Both the position numbers and the translations under genes were made by a program. 64,000 nt of DNA from SKKY01 sp965228015 (lineage in GTDB: Bacteria; Bacillota; Peptococcia; Peptococcales; SKKY01). The stretch lies in NCBI GenBank assembly GCA_965228015.1, contig OZ245787.1:1116001-1180000 (forward strand), written 5' to 3'. Positions within the stretch are counted from its first letter, which is position 1, and each line of letters begins with the position of its first letter. Positions 1-9,862 of this stretch are shown here, piece by piece. Under the pieces are notes generated by a model. The model had not been told where the DNA came from. It saw only the letters and a list, made by a program, of their open reading frames with translations, and searched no databases.

Positions 1-2
1 GA

Positions 3-656
3 CACCGGAAATTTGAAACTCTGACAAGTCTTTTCATAGTTGGAATGCTCTTGTATATCGGTGTAAAAATTATTGTAGGCTCAGTATATAAATTAATGAG
101 TCCGGAAATTCCTGAAATTTCCGGATTAACGTTGATTATTATGTTAATTACTTTGGGAATTAACATATTTGTATCAGCATTTGAGTACAAAAAAGGGAAA
201 GAATTAAACAGCATGATTTTAATTTCTGACTCTATGCACACAAGAAGTGATATATATATTTCTCTTGGGGTTACAACAACACTAATTGCATTAAAACTAG
301 GGGCACCTCCCATAATCGATCCAGTTACATCTTTGGTTGTATCTTTCTTCATACTTCACGCTGCTTACCGGATATATAAAGACGCCAGTGAAATATTAGT
401 TGACAGGGCCGCTATTGATGAGAAAATAATAACAAACATTGTTATGTCTCACGAGAGAGTTTTTGGAGTTCATAAAATAAGAAGCCGGGGATCAATGGAT
501 ATAATTCATATTGATATGCATGTTTTAGCAGATCCAGACCTTTCTTTAAGAGAAGCTCACGATATTACCCATGACATAGAAGTTCATTTGCAAAATGAAC
601 TTGACTCGAAACTAGATGTTCTTGTGCATCTGGAGCCCTTTGAAGAAAGAAAGTAG
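3..656 (+). CDS. cation diffusion facilitator (CDF) metal exporter, 3' part
   Basis: The reading frame is already open at base 3, so the gene starts outside the window. About 217 residues remain. The visible part starts at the conserved HRKFE segment after TM4 of the six-helix CDF fold and has the zinc-binding HxxxD of TM5 (DSMHTRSDIY). A cytoplasmic dimerisation domain of about 85 residues follows, ending in HLEPFEERK. CDF proteins export Zn, Fe, Mn or similar divalent cations in exchange for protons. The metal cannot be told from this part. The gene ends with TAG just before a strong hairpin terminator. Confidence 0.9.
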   Translation, partial: HRKFETLTSLFIVGMLLYIGVKIIVGSVYKLMSPEIPEISGLTLIIMLITLGINIFVSAFEYKKGKELNSMILISDSMHTRSDIYISLGVTTTLIALKLGAPPIIDPVTSLVVSFFILHAAYRIYKDASEILVDRAAIDEKIITNIVMSHERVFGVHKIRSRGSMDIIHIDMHVLADPDLSLREAHDITHDIEVHLQNELDSKLDVLVHLEPFEERK

Positions 657-664
657 GTAAAAAA

Positions 665-702
665 GGTTAAAAAACACCATGTTCTAATGGTGCTTTTTAA
701 CC
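665..702. terminator. Rho-independent terminator after the CDF gene
   Basis: The arms GGTTAAAAAACACCAT and ATGGTGCTTTTTAACC pair almost perfectly around a short loop. The U-rich part lies within the stem. It starts 8 bases after the CDF stop codon. Confidence 0.75.
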
Positions 703-827
703 AAAACATTATTCCCAGGCAAAATTAGAGAAATTAATAAAACCGGAAAAGATTGATGTACTCTTTATGCCCACTTACAATATTTCTTTAAACAAATTTA
801 TTTTTATTTTTCAGGAGGAGTTTTTTA

Positions 828-1203
828 ATGTATTATTTAGCAAATTTAATATTACTTTTGGCGATAGCTTATCAAATCAGAACAATTTACTTAAGTTTCA
901 GAGTTCCAAATGTAATCCCAGAGGAAATTCCTGCATTAAAGAAAGAGCTTAAAAACAAGTTGCAAATTATTGATTTGCGTACTTATGGAAGGTTTAACAA
1001 AAAATATAAAAGGTTCTAAACATATTCCCATCGGACAATTTTCCAGCCAAATTGAAAAAATGTCTCCTGATAAAAAATACATTCTTATTACTCAAAACAG
1101 AACGCAAACAGGAAGAGCTGTTAAAGAAATGATTAACAAAGGATACGACGCATTTAACTTAAAAGGTGGTTTCAGAGCCTGGAATAAATACCAAAAGGAT
1201 TGA
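828..1203 (+). pseudogene. membrane-anchored rhodanese-like protein, frameshifted
   Basis: A good AGGAGG site precedes ATG 828. The first frame gives an N-terminal membrane helix (about residues 2-20) and the first half of a rhodanese domain (IIDLRTYGRF), then runs into a stop at 1017. The second half (NIKGSKHIPIGQF to GGFRAWNKYQ) lies in the +1 frame. The switch falls in the A6 run 999-1004; dropping one A rejoins the two halves. The position where catalytic rhodaneses have Cys reads LITQNRTQTG, so the domain has no active-site cysteine and was probably not a sulfurtransferase. The stop overlaps the possible TTG start of nadE. Confidence 0.7.
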
Positions 1204-1208
1204 TAATT

Positions 1209-3134
1209 ATGCTTTCAATGAACTTTTTAAGAGTAATAGCAGGAGTTCCTGAAATAAAAGTAGGTAACCCTGATTATAATTGTGAAAAGATATGTGAGCT
1301 GTGGAAAGAATCTGCAAAAGATAATCCTGATATTGTTCTTTTACCTGAACTTACATTGACCGGATATAGCTGCGGAGAGCTTTTTAATCAAAAAATACTT
1401 TACGAAAGTTCTCTGGAAGCTTTTAAAAAAATATTGTGTTTTTCAAAAGATATGACTTCAGTTCTTATATTTGGATCATATTTAAATATTAACAACAAAT
1501 TATATAACTGTGCTTTTATAATCTACCAGGGGGAAATACTTGGAGCAATACCTAAGATTCATCTTCCAAATAAACAAGAATTTTATGAAAAAAGATGGTT
1601 TGTTTCTGGTAAAGATTTAACTGAGACTTCCTTTACTCTTTTTGACCAAACATTTCCAATAGGAAATATTATATTAACAGACAGGGTTTCATGGTTCTCC
1701 TTTAGCACGGAAATTTGTGAAGACCTCTGGGCTCCGGTACCTCCAAGTTCTTTTTTATACCTTAATGGTGCGGAGATAATTTTTAATCTTTCATCAAGTA
1801 ATACTATTGTTGGAAAAAGCGAATATAGAAAAGCTTTAATTTCCCAGCAAAGTGCCCGATTTAACGGGTCTTATGTATATGCATCATCAGGAGTTCATGA
1901 ATCTACTACTGATTATTTAATGGACGGCCATTCTCTTATTGCAGAAAACGGAAGAATTCTTGCAAAAAATGAAAGATTTCAGAGAAGCAGCAATTTTATA
2001 ACTGCTGATATTGACCTGGATGTGATAAGAAGTCAGCGTTTGAACAATTCTTCTTTTACTGAAACAGAATTACTTGTACAATCAAATTTACCAATTCAAA
2101 AAATCACTTTCGATTTTTTACAAGAAAAAAAAAAGAATCTTAACAGATATATAGAAAAAATGCCCTTTGTTCCACAGGATCCATTAAGAATTAATGGAAG
2201 ATGTGAAGAAATATTCAACATACAATGTGGGGCTCTTGCAAAAAGAATGGAATATTCTGGAATTAAAAAAGCCGTTATTGGTATTTCCGGTGGCCTGGAT
2301 TCAACTCTGGCTTTTCTGGCAACAGTAAAAACTTTCAAACTGCTCAATTTACCTTTTGAAAATATTATTGCCATAATTATGCCTGGATTTGGAACAACGG
2401 ATAAAACATATAACAACTCTAAGAAATTAATTCAAAGTTTTAATGCCGAATTCAAAGAAATAGATATTACTAAATCCTGCCTTTTACATTTTGAAATGAT
2501 CGGACACCACCCTGATATTCACGATGTTACTTATGAAAATGTTCAAGCTAGAGAACGAACTGAGATTCTAATGAATCTTGCAAATAAAACCGGAGGACTT
2601 GTAATCGGAACCGGGGATCTTTCTGAACTTTCCTTAGGCTGGTGTACTTATAATGGAGACCATATGTCTATGTATGGTTTAAATGCCGGGATACCCAAAA
2701 CCCTGGTTAAGTATCTGATAAAGTGGTTTGCGGATAATCAGGTTGAGGAGATTAAAAAGATTTTATATTCAATTCTTGATACTCCCATTTCTCCAGAGCT
2801 TTTACCTGCTAAAGCCAATGGTGAGAATTTACAAAAAACAGAAGATATTATAGGCCCTTATCTGGTTCATGACTTTTATCTTTTTAACTTTATTAAATAT
2901 GGCTATACTCCAAAGAAAATTCTTTTTCTGGCAAAAGAGGCTTTCAAAGATGAATTTAATGAAGACAAATTAAAAGAATGGTTGAAGGTTTTCTATAAAA
3001 GATTCTTTACACAGCAATTTAAACGTTCCTGCCTTCCAGACGGTCCAAAAGTTGGTTCAATAAGCCTTTCACCAAGAGGTGACTGGAAAATGCCTTCTGA
3101 TGGAGACTTTGAAATCTGGCTTCGCAATATATAA
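1209..3134 (+). CDS. nadE: glutamine-dependent NAD+ synthetase
   Basis: Makes NAD+ from deamido-NAD+, ATP and glutamine, the last step of NAD synthesis. The N-terminal nitrilase-type glutaminase domain shows the catalytic triad: Glu in LLPELTLTGY, Lys in IPKIHLPNKQ, Cys in STEICEDLWAP. The C-terminal synthetase has the PP-loop GISGGLDSTLAF and GTGDLSELSLGW. The length of about 641 residues is normal for the fused form. ATG 1209 is 10 bases after AAGGA; TTG 1200 and ATG 1218 are alternatives. It follows the rhodanese gene directly and is intact. Confidence 0.95.
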   Translation: MLSMNFLRVIAGVPEIKVGNPDYNCEKICELWKESAKDNPDIVLLPELTLTGYSCGELFNQKILYESSLEAFKKILCFSKDMTSVLIFGSYLNINNKLYNCAFIIYQGEILGAIPKIHLPNKQEFYEKRWFVSGKDLTETSFTLFDQTFPIGNIILTDRVSWFSFSTEICEDLWAPVPPSSFLYLNGAEIIFNLSSSNTIVGKSEYRKALISQQSARFNGSYVYASSGVHESTTDYLMDGHSLIAENGRILAKNERFQRSSNFITADIDLDVIRSQRLNNSSFTETELLVQSNLPIQKITFDFLQEKKKNLNRYIEKMPFVPQDPLRINGRCEEIFNIQCGALAKRMEYSGIKKAVIGISGGLDSTLAFLATVKTFKLLNLPFENIIAIIMPGFGTTDKTYNNSKKLIQSFNAEFKEIDITKSCLLHFEMIGHHPDIHDVTYENVQARERTEILMNLANKTGGLVIGTGDLSELSLGWCTYNGDHMSMYGLNAGIPKTLVKYLIKWFADNQVEEIKKILYSILDTPISPELLPAKANGENLQKTEDIIGPYLVHDFYLFNFIKYGYTPKKILFLAKEAFKDEFNEDKLKEWLKVFYKRFFTQQFKRSCLPDGPKVGSISLSPRGDWKMPSDGDFEIWLRNI

Positions 3135-3140
3135 GCTGAA

Positions 3141-3181
3141 AATAAATTGAGCAGAGAAAATCTTTCTCTGCTCAATTTATT
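3141..3181. terminator. bidirectional terminator between nadE and the TraB gene
   Basis: Perfect 19-bp arms (AATAAATTGAGCAGAGAAA and its complement) enclose a 3-base loop, with T-rich ends on both strands. It lies between two convergent genes and can serve both. Confidence 0.85.
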
Positions 3182-3192
3182 TTTCCACTTTT

Positions 3193-4359
3193 CTATTTTA
3201 TTACATCCACAAATATTTTTAATACATGGGCACCACCAAGAAAAGTTCCAAGGCCGCTTCCAAGATTTGATAAAGCAACTACTAACAATATTCTTGTTAC
3301 CCGGTTTTTCCAAAAACCCTTAAAACTTTCCAAATCATCAGATATCTTATGAAAATCCCCTACATTAGGTTTTCTTAAATAAGCTTCCATTAAACCCGAA
3401 AACCAGCCCGCTGCAAGAAGAGGGTTCAGGGAACTTATGGGAGCAACTACAAAGGCCGTAAGTATTGCCAGAGGATGAGCTAAAGCAATTGCCGCACCAA
3501 GAGCTGAAAGGCTTCCATTCCAAAGAAACCAAGCCATAAGCTGATTTATTCCTGAAGGAAGATCATTTTTCATGGTAAATGCAATTATTCCCAGAAGTAT
3601 TACAGGAAATACCCACAACCAGGCCTTGCTGACTTTTGGGCCAGACTTTAGGGTACTAAGTTCTTTTAAATCATTCTCTTTATACAATTCTTCTTTAATT
3701 CCAGGAACATGCCCTGCTCCAAGGACTGCAATAACTTTATTTCCTGGTGCATTCTTAATTTTCTGGGCAAGATATTGATCACGCTCATCTATTAATACCG
3801 CTTTTAATTCAGGGAAGCTTTCTGAAAGAGAATTTAATGCAGCATCCAGCATATCCTGAGATTTCATTTCTTCTAAGTCTTTTTCAGTAATTTCCTCAGA
3901 AAAGAAGATGCTTGAAAAAAGCTCATATACAATTTGCGCTTTACCTTTAAGGCCTACCTTTTCCCACAATCGTTTTAAAGTTACTGTAATAACACGGTCA
4001 GCAAGAACAAGGTTAGCTCCGATTTTCTCTGCTGATTCCATTCCCTGTATCATTTCCTGCCCGGGAGCTACTTCAAATCCTTTAGCAATTCTTTTTTGGA
4101 AAGAACTCATTATTAAAGTTGCTAATAATAACATAGTTTGCTTTTCTTTAATAATTTTTCCTATATCAGTATTCTGCCATTGATCTTTATTTATAATAGA
4201 ATTATATCTGCCTTGACATAATTCAATACATACTGAATCTGGTTTTTCTGTTTCTATTAATTCCTTTACTTCTTCAACGCTTTTAGGAGAAACATGAGCT
4301 GTACCAATAAGTATTATTTCTTTTTCCCCTACTTGAAGTCTGTGAACATTAGTTTTCAA
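3193..4359 (-). CDS. TraB/PrgY-like (GumN-type) membrane protein
   Basis: The N-terminal half carries the TraB signatures LIGTAHVS, the conserved ELC (VCIELCQGRY) and the GAGHVPG box. The C-terminal third has several membrane helices. TraB-family proteins resemble the Tiki/EreA metallohydrolase fold; enterococcal TraB/PrgY lowers pheromone activity, but the chromosomal clostridial role is unknown. The frame is open to 4395, but TTG at 4359 is placed 6 bases after AAGGTGAG and starts the conserved region, so I prefer it (about 388 residues). Convergent with nadE. Confidence 0.85.
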   Translation of the reverse strand: MKTNVHRLQVGEKEIILIGTAHVSPKSVEEVKELIETEKPDSVCIELCQGRYNSIINKDQWQNTDIGKIIKEKQTMLLLATLIMSSFQKRIAKGFEVAPGQEMIQGMESAEKIGANLVLADRVITVTLKRLWEKVGLKGKAQIVYELFSSIFFSEEITEKDLEEMKSQDMLDAALNSLSESFPELKAVLIDERDQYLAQKIKNAPGNKVIAVLGAGHVPGIKEELYKENDLKELSTLKSGPKVSKAWLWVFPVILLGIIAFTMKNDLPSGINQLMAWFLWNGSLSALGAAIALAHPLAILTAFVVAPISSLNPLLAAGWFSGLMEAYLRKPNVGDFHKISDDLESFKGFWKNRVTRILLVVALSNLGSGLGTFLGGAHVLKIFVDVIK

Positions 4360-4498
4360 TTTTAATCTCACCTTTAGTTTAATATCAAAAAACAAATTAC
4401 ATTATACCATTTTTTAAATATTATTATATAAATTATTATGATTTTTTGTGTAAATATTCTATAATAGTAAAATAGTATTTAGAAATGGAGTGTAATTG

Positions 4499-5368
4499 AT
4501 GGAAAAAATAACAAGAAATGATTCATGCTGGTGTGGCAGCGGTAAAAAATACAAAAACTGTCACATGGCCTTTGATGAAATGCTGGATACCTATGAAGAT
4601 CAGGGTTATTTAATAACCCCTTACGAATATATTAAAAATAAAGAGCAAATTGAAGGTATCAGAAAAAGCGGAATAGCTACCACAGAAATTCTTGACGTTG
4701 TAGAAAGCAAAATTAAAGCAGGAATGTCAACAGAAGAAATTAATACTATAGTTTATGAGGAAACTTTAAAAAGAGGAGGTACTCCTGCTCCCCTTGGCTA
4801 TCAAGGATATCCAAAAAGCACCTGTACTTCAATAAATGAAGTAATTTGCCATGGGATACCATCTAAAAACCATATTTTAAAAGATGGCGATATAATTAAT
4901 GTTGATGTCACAACTATTCTAAATGGGTATTATGCCGATGCCAGCAGAATGTTTATGATTGGTGAAGTCTCAGAAGAAGTAAAGAAGATTGTAGAAGTAA
5001 CAAAAGAGTCTGTAGAAAGAGCGATTAAAGCTCTAAAACCCTGGGGTGACCTAAATGAAGTTGGAAGAACAATTGAACCATTCGTTAAATCTCATGGCTA
5101 CTCTGTTGTAAAAGCATTATGTGGACACGGAGTTGGTGTTGAATTCCACGAAGAACCTCAGGTTGATCATTACAGCAGCAAAGAAAAAGGCTATTTACTT
5201 ATTCCAGGTATGATATTTACTATTGAACCTATGATTAATCAAGGTACTTTTGACTGTATTATTCTTGAAGATAAATGGACTGTTGTAACTAAAGATAAAA
5301 AACTCTCTGCCCAATGGGAGAATACTGTGTTAGTAACTGAAACAGGAATAGAAATTCTTGCAAAATAA
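4499..5368 (+). CDS. map: methionine aminopeptidase, type I, with SEC-C zinc motif
   Basis: Removes the initiator methionine from new proteins. Residues 8-21 form a SEC-C zinc motif (CWCGSGKKYKNCH), known from a subgroup of Firmicute MetAPs. The pita-bread catalytic domain follows with metal ligands visible: Asp in INVDVTTILNGYYADAS (two), His in GHGVGVEFHEEP, Glu in FTIEPMI and Glu in WENTVLVT. ATG 4499 is 8 bases after GGAG and preferred over the adjacent TTG 4496. A TATAAT lies at 4460-4465. Intact, about 289 residues. Confidence 0.95.
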   Translation: MEKITRNDSCWCGSGKKYKNCHMAFDEMLDTYEDQGYLITPYEYIKNKEQIEGIRKSGIATTEILDVVESKIKAGMSTEEINTIVYEETLKRGGTPAPLGYQGYPKSTCTSINEVICHGIPSKNHILKDGDIINVDVTTILNGYYADASRMFMIGEVSEEVKKIVEVTKESVERAIKALKPWGDLNEVGRTIEPFVKSHGYSVVKALCGHGVGVEFHEEPQVDHYSSKEKGYLLIPGMIFTIEPMINQGTFDCIILEDKWTVVTKDKKLSAQWENTVLVTETGIEILAK

Positions 5369-5395
5369 AAATCTTGGAGATTATTTCTCCAAGAT
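5366..5395 (-). terminator. terminator of the B12/ECF operon
   Basis: ATCTTGGAGA and TCTCCAAGAT pair around a 5-base loop that contains the stop codon of the ECF fusion gene. On the minus strand the stem is followed by TTTTTATTTT. Confidence 0.75.
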
Positions 5396-8098
5396 CCCAT
5401 ATTTTGTCTTTATTCTATCTAGTTTCTCTAGCATAGGACGAGATATAAACCAAAGAAAAAATACCGTTGCTGCTGCATGGACCAAATCAAAGGGTATCCC
5501 TTGTATATAAGCAAGATAAAACATTTCCTTAACAGGTTTTGCCTGAAGCATAAGGACTGAAGCAGGATTCATAATTCCACCATAAATAAAAAAAGTTGCT
5601 AGTCCACCAAAAATACTAAGAGAAATTGGATTTCTTCTTAAAAAACCTTTGCGAAAAAGGACTCCCGCAAGAAAACCAATTATTCCAAAAACAAACATCT
5701 GCCAAGGGGTCCAAGGCCCCTGCCCAAAAAACATATTTGAAACCAAGCCTGTAACAGCACCCACAAGAAAGCCAGCTTCCCCTCCAAAAGCAACTCCTGA
5801 AATAATTACTATAGCTACAACAGGTTTAAATTGGGGTAACATAAAAAATGCAGTTCTCCCTGCAACAGCAATTGCACACATAACAGAAATTATTATCAAC
5901 TCCCCGGCCTGAGGATTTCTTTTTTCAAAAACCAGAACAAAAGGAAACATAATCTGCAAAAGAATGATTAAGCTTATAAAATAATATTTTCTATCTCCAA
6001 GATAAAAAACGCCAATATAAATGGTTAAAGGAATTGTGATTAGTATAATGATACCAGATAATATAGTTCTCTTAGACAAAAATCTTTTACCTTTCTCAAC
6101 CTGCTGATTTTCCATAGGGTCTGATATTTTTCCCCTTTTTAATGACCAAATAATAGAAGAAAGCCCTGTAACCATTAGTAAAAGGAGTAGAACATAAGTC
6201 CAAACTACAGAAGTGTCTGCCGCTATCTTAGAGGCTTCTTCCCCGCCAATTAATAATTGTTTTAAAACTTCTCTTTTATTTAAAAATGAAAAAAGACTAG
6301 TAAAAAACATAATCAAACCCAAAATAAAAAATGATATCTTAAAAATATTTTTCGGTCTCTTAATTTCTTTATCTTTTTCCTCCCCATCTTCATCAATCTT
6401 AAACGATATTTCAACCAAATCTTTAGTTTTCCGTTCCTCATCTTTACCATTAAAAGCATAAATTATATCACTTACAGTAACAACTTGAGGCAATAAATGT
6501 CGAGACATGCGATTTGCTGCTGTTGTATAAAAATTATTCCCTGCAAAAAAAAGTTTTGGTACATTAGAACTTACAATAGATCCATCAAAAAAAAGAGCGC
6601 AGCGATGAGCATAAGATGCACAAAATTCTATATCATGACTAACCATAAGAATAGTTACCTTATGCTTTAAAAGATCTTCAAGGATGCCGGCAAAAATCTG
6701 TTTAAACTCACTATCCATACCTTTAGTTGGCTCGTCTAAAAATATAATAGAAGGCTCAAGGAGCAAAACTTTTGCTATTGCAGCTCTCTGCTGCTCACCC
6801 CCAGAAAGATCATAAGGATGATTCCCCCAAAGTTCTGATATTCGACAAAGATTAGAAATATTAATTATTTTTTTTTCTTTCTCTGCCCTACTTAATTTAG
6901 TTTCAGATAGTGCCTCTAATAAGTCCACTTTAACTGTTCTGCCAACGAATAAGGATTGAGGATTTTGAGGCAAGATACCTAAACCTTTTCCTAGAAGTTT
7001 CGAAGTAAGCTCTTTCCCCATTATACTTATTTTCCCACGATAGGGCTTATTAAAACCTGCTAACAAGGAAAGGGTTGTTGTTTTTCCTGTACCATTTCCA
7101 CCTAAAATTGCATAAAATTCTCCTTGGTATATATCCATACTCAGATCTTTAATTATATCTTTTCCATCCTTGGTATAACGGAACCATACTTCTTCCATTG
7201 ATATTAAAGGTTGTTGATCTGAGGGAATCTCAAGTTCTTTCGCAGGTGGTAATTCTTTTAATTCTTTTCCCTCAGCAAATTTTTCTAGCCATTCTCTGCC
7301 TTCCCTGACTGTAACAGGACAAGATAAATTATTATCCAAAGCACCACATATTCTTATTGGTACTGGCATAGCAAGAAACATTCCATGATTATTTTTCTTT
7401 AAAAAATCTCCTGTTTCACTAGGAGATCCTTGAAAAATTAGTTGCCCTTCGTCCATAACTAAAACCCTGTTAGCTAATGGCATAGCTTCTTCTAATCTGT
7501 GTTCTGTCATAATAACAGTAATTCCTAATTCTCGGTTTAATTTTCCTATTGTTGCTAAAAATTCAGCAGCTGCTATAGGGTCAAGTTGACTTGTAGGTTC
7601 ATCTAAAATAAGAACTGAAGGGTGCATAGTCATAATAGAAGCAAGATTTAAAAGTTGTTTTTGTCCACCGGAAAGTTCTGATGCATTTTTATAAAACCAA
7701 TTTTGTATCCCAAAATATGAGGCCATTTCTGAAACCTTTAATCTAATAAAAGGGGTCTTATATCCTAAACTTTCCAACCCAAAAGCGAGTTCGTGCCATA
7801 CTTTATCTGTAACTATTTGATTATCTGGAGATTGAAGAACAAAACCTATTTTTGAGCTTTGTTGCCTTTGATTTAATTTTTCTAATGGGATATTTTCAAA
7901 GTAAATCTCTCCACTTTTTTTACCATGGGGAGAAAGAATTGTTTTTAAATGCTTTAGTAAGGTAGTTTTTCCGCAACCAGAAGAACCACAAAGCACAACA
8001 AAATCCCCTTCATTAATTAAAAAGGAAATATTATTTAAAACTTTTCTTTGTTGTTCAGGATAAGAAAAGGTTAAATCTTCGATTCTATAAGTTTCCAT
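5381..8098 (-). CDS. ECF transporter fusion: EcfA-EcfA'-S component
   Basis: A single intact 905-residue frame joins three parts usually made as separate proteins. ATPase 1 (about 1-240): Walker A GSSGCGKTTL, signature LSGGQKQ, Walker B LILDEPTSQLD, switch His in TEHRLEEA. ATPase 2 (about 290-520): GGNGTGKTTT, LSGGEQQRAA, IFLDEPTKGMD, VSHDIEF. The C-terminal half (about 580-905) holds 8 or more membrane segments; its last six, from GRTAFFMLPQFKP on, resemble ECF substrate-binding S components. Upstream riboswitches and DUF4430 genes point to a corrinoid (CbrT-like) substrate; this is inference. Overlaps ecfT by 28 bases and ends at a terminator. Confidence 0.85.
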   Translation of the reverse strand: METYRIEDLTFSYPEQQRKVLNNISFLINEGDFVVLCGSSGCGKTTLLKHLKTILSPHGKKSGEIYFENIPLEKLNQRQQSSKIGFVLQSPDNQIVTDKVWHELAFGLESLGYKTPFIRLKVSEMASYFGIQNWFYKNASELSGGQKQLLNLASIMTMHPSVLILDEPTSQLDPIAAAEFLATIGKLNRELGITVIMTEHRLEEAMPLANRVLVMDEGQLIFQGSPSETGDFLKKNNHGMFLAMPVPIRICGALDNNLSCPVTVREGREWLEKFAEGKELKELPPAKELEIPSDQQPLISMEEVWFRYTKDGKDIIKDLSMDIYQGEFYAILGGNGTGKTTTLSLLAGFNKPYRGKISIMGKELTSKLLGKGLGILPQNPQSLFVGRTVKVDLLEALSETKLSRAEKEKKIINISNLCRISELWGNHPYDLSGGEQQRAAIAKVLLLEPSIIFLDEPTKGMDSEFKQIFAGILEDLLKHKVTILMVSHDIEFCASYAHRCALFFDGSIVSSNVPKLFFAGNNFYTTAANRMSRHLLPQVVTVSDIIYAFNGKDEERKTKDLVEISFKIDEDGEEKDKEIKRPKNIFKISFFILGLIMFFTSLFSFLNKREVLKQLLIGGEEASKIAADTSVVWTYVLLLLLMVTGLSSIIWSLKRGKISDPMENQQVEKGKRFLSKRTILSGIIILITIPLTIYIGVFYLGDRKYYFISLIILLQIMFPFVLVFEKRNPQAGELIIISVMCAIAVAGRTAFFMLPQFKPVVAIVIISGVAFGGEAGFLVGAVTGLVSNMFFGQGPWTPWQMFVFGIIGFLAGVLFRKGFLRRNPISLSIFGGLATFFIYGGIMNPASVLMLQAKPVKEMFYLAYIQGIPFDLVHAAATVFFLWFISRPMLEKLDRIKTKYGILEK

Positions 8099-8967
8099 TT
8101 ATGATCCTCCCACATTTCTATAATCACTGGTATAAAGCAAAAAAATAAATACACAATAAAAAGACTTAGAGAATAAAATGATAAAGGTATCCCTTTCATT
8201 GAAGGGAAATATCGCCAATAGAGTCCACCAAACAAAGCTCCTATTAATACATAAATGCCACCAATTCCAATAATATAAAGCGCTTTTTTGTCTCTTTTAT
8301 CAAAACGGTATATAGAAAAAGCTGATCTTCCCGTCAAACCGTAGCCTCTACTTTTCATACTGTCAGCAGTTTCAATAGCATTTTCTAAAGCCCAGGTAAC
8401 CATAATAGACAAAATCTTTATACCATATTTAGCTCTTTGAAAAATACTGCCATATGAAATGTCTCTCCCCAAACATCTTTGTCCTCTAATAACAACTTCC
8501 AATTGATTTCTAAAACGAGGAACAAAACGAAGAGTCATTGATATAATTAAAGAAAGAGCAGGAATAATCTTGCCAAACAGATAAATGAATTTATCTGAGC
8601 TCATTACAACGTTATAACAAGAAAACCAACAAATAATTGCAACAATCATTGTTGCCGCCGCAATTCCATAAGTAATAGATTCCAAAGTTAAAGGGTTGCC
8701 ACTTGGAAGATATGTTAATATTGTCACACCTTCATGATTAAACGCCGGATTTATTAAAGCTGCAAAAAGTAACATAGGCAAAAGATAAACCAAATTAAAT
8801 TTTATTGCCTTTTTCCCCTTAAGTTTTACAGAATATGTAAAAGCGCCTGCTAATGAAAAGACAAGACAAACTGGATGCATAAAAAACATTGTAAAAATAA
8901 ATACAAAAGAAAAATACAAAAAATTTATAAATGGATGATAGCCAGAGAAAGCTCCTTTCTCCTTCAT
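8071..8967 (-). CDS. ecfT: ECF transporter transmembrane coupling protein EcfT
   Basis: A 298-residue membrane protein with helices in the N-terminal half and near the C-terminus. The cytoplasmic coupling helices end in the ADSMKSRGYG motif, the Ala-Arg-Gly type signature by which EcfT docks to the two ATPases. ATG 8967 overlaps the TGA-side end of the DUF4430 gene (ATGA arrangement), and its own end overlaps the ATPase fusion, so the three are translationally coupled. It supplies the one ECF subunit missing from the downstream fusion. Confidence 0.9.
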   Translation of the reverse strand: MKEKGAFSGYHPFINFLYFSFVFIFTMFFMHPVCLVFSLAGAFTYSVKLKGKKAIKFNLVYLLPMLLFAALINPAFNHEGVTILTYLPSGNPLTLESITYGIAAATMIVAIICWFSCYNVVMSSDKFIYLFGKIIPALSLIISMTLRFVPRFRNQLEVVIRGQRCLGRDISYGSIFQRAKYGIKILSIMVTWALENAIETADSMKSRGYGLTGRSAFSIYRFDKRDKKALYIIGIGGIYVLIGALFGGLYWRYFPSMKGIPLSFYSLSLFIVYLFFCFIPVIIEMWEDHKWKLIESKI

Positions 8968-9848
8968 CCTCCCACCGCTGAATATCCGCCAACATCAATG
9001 CCAAGATTACAGGTATAAAGCCATTCCACAACATCACCTTCTTTTAGCTGGTAACGAGAAGCTCCATAATTAGGGAACCACCCATTAACATTGTACATCC
9101 ATCCAGACAATTCTCCCACATCAAATTCATATAAATTATTTATTCCTATTATATAAGCACTATCATAAATAGGAGTATTACGAAATTCCATATGAATTTT
9201 ATTTTTTTTCATTTCCCTTTGAAGAATATTAAACACACTCTCACCCTCGTAAAAAACCACATCTGTAGCAGGGAAAATCACTCCATCATCAGGAACTAAT
9301 TCCAATTTTTCTTTATCAAGCCATTTCATATTATCTAATATTGTATCGCAGCGAACGGACAATTTTGCAGTATATTGGATATCGCTAATAGATACTTCCT
9401 GGGGCTCAACAGGGATTGACTTTCCTTCTGGAACTGGGTCGGTAAGATAACTATCCTTCCCTGTTGATTTATTTATTTCCATACCCTGACTTTGAGAATA
9501 TTCTTCAGAATCTTTTTCAACTCCCTCTGATGACTGATTGCCTACTATTGAAACAGCTAAAGCTAATTTTTCATCAGCTGTCAACTTTTTATCCACATGT
9601 TTTATAGGGGGAGTGATTTTTTCATTATCCTTATTTTCTACTGGAGTATTGGGAGAGCTTGCCTTGTCCTCTTTTTCTTCCAGTACATTCGAGAACTCCT
9701 GCTCTTGTTTTTGTTGAACACCCTGCCACTCTTTAGGCTTAGACTCCCAACCCCTTAATCCAGGAGCGCTTCCGCCCCACCAATAAGTAAATATAAGAAT
9801 AATTAAAATTAAAGAGATAATAATAATTTTATTTTTATTCTTTCCCAT
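8964..9848 (-). CDS. membrane-anchored DUF4430 (transcobalamin-like C-terminal domain) protein
   Basis: A 294-residue protein starting after AGGAGGA. Residues 7-23 form one uncleaved-looking membrane anchor (KIIIISLILIILIFTYWW). A long acidic, Gln/Glu/Ser-rich linker of about 130 residues follows, then one DUF4430 domain (about 170-285) with the signature SGWMYNVNGWFPNYGAS. DUF4430 corresponds to the C-terminal domain of animal intrinsic factor/transcobalamin. The reach of the linker and coupling to ecfT suggest a docking or relay protein that gives corrinoid to the ECF transporter. The domain is seen; the role is inferred. Confidence 0.8.
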   Translation of the reverse strand: MGKNKNKIIIISLILIILIFTYWWGGSAPGLRGWESKPKEWQGVQQKQEQEFSNVLEEKEDKASSPNTPVENKDNEKITPPIKHVDKKLTADEKLALAVSIVGNQSSEGVEKDSEEYSQSQGMEINKSTGKDSYLTDPVPEGKSIPVEPQEVSISDIQYTAKLSVRCDTILDNMKWLDKEKLELVPDDGVIFPATDVVFYEGESVFNILQREMKKNKIHMEFRNTPIYDSAYIIGINNLYEFDVGELSGWMYNVNGWFPNYGASRYQLKEGDVVEWLYTCNLGIDVGGYSAVGG

Positions 9849-9862
9849 ATAATAATATCCTC

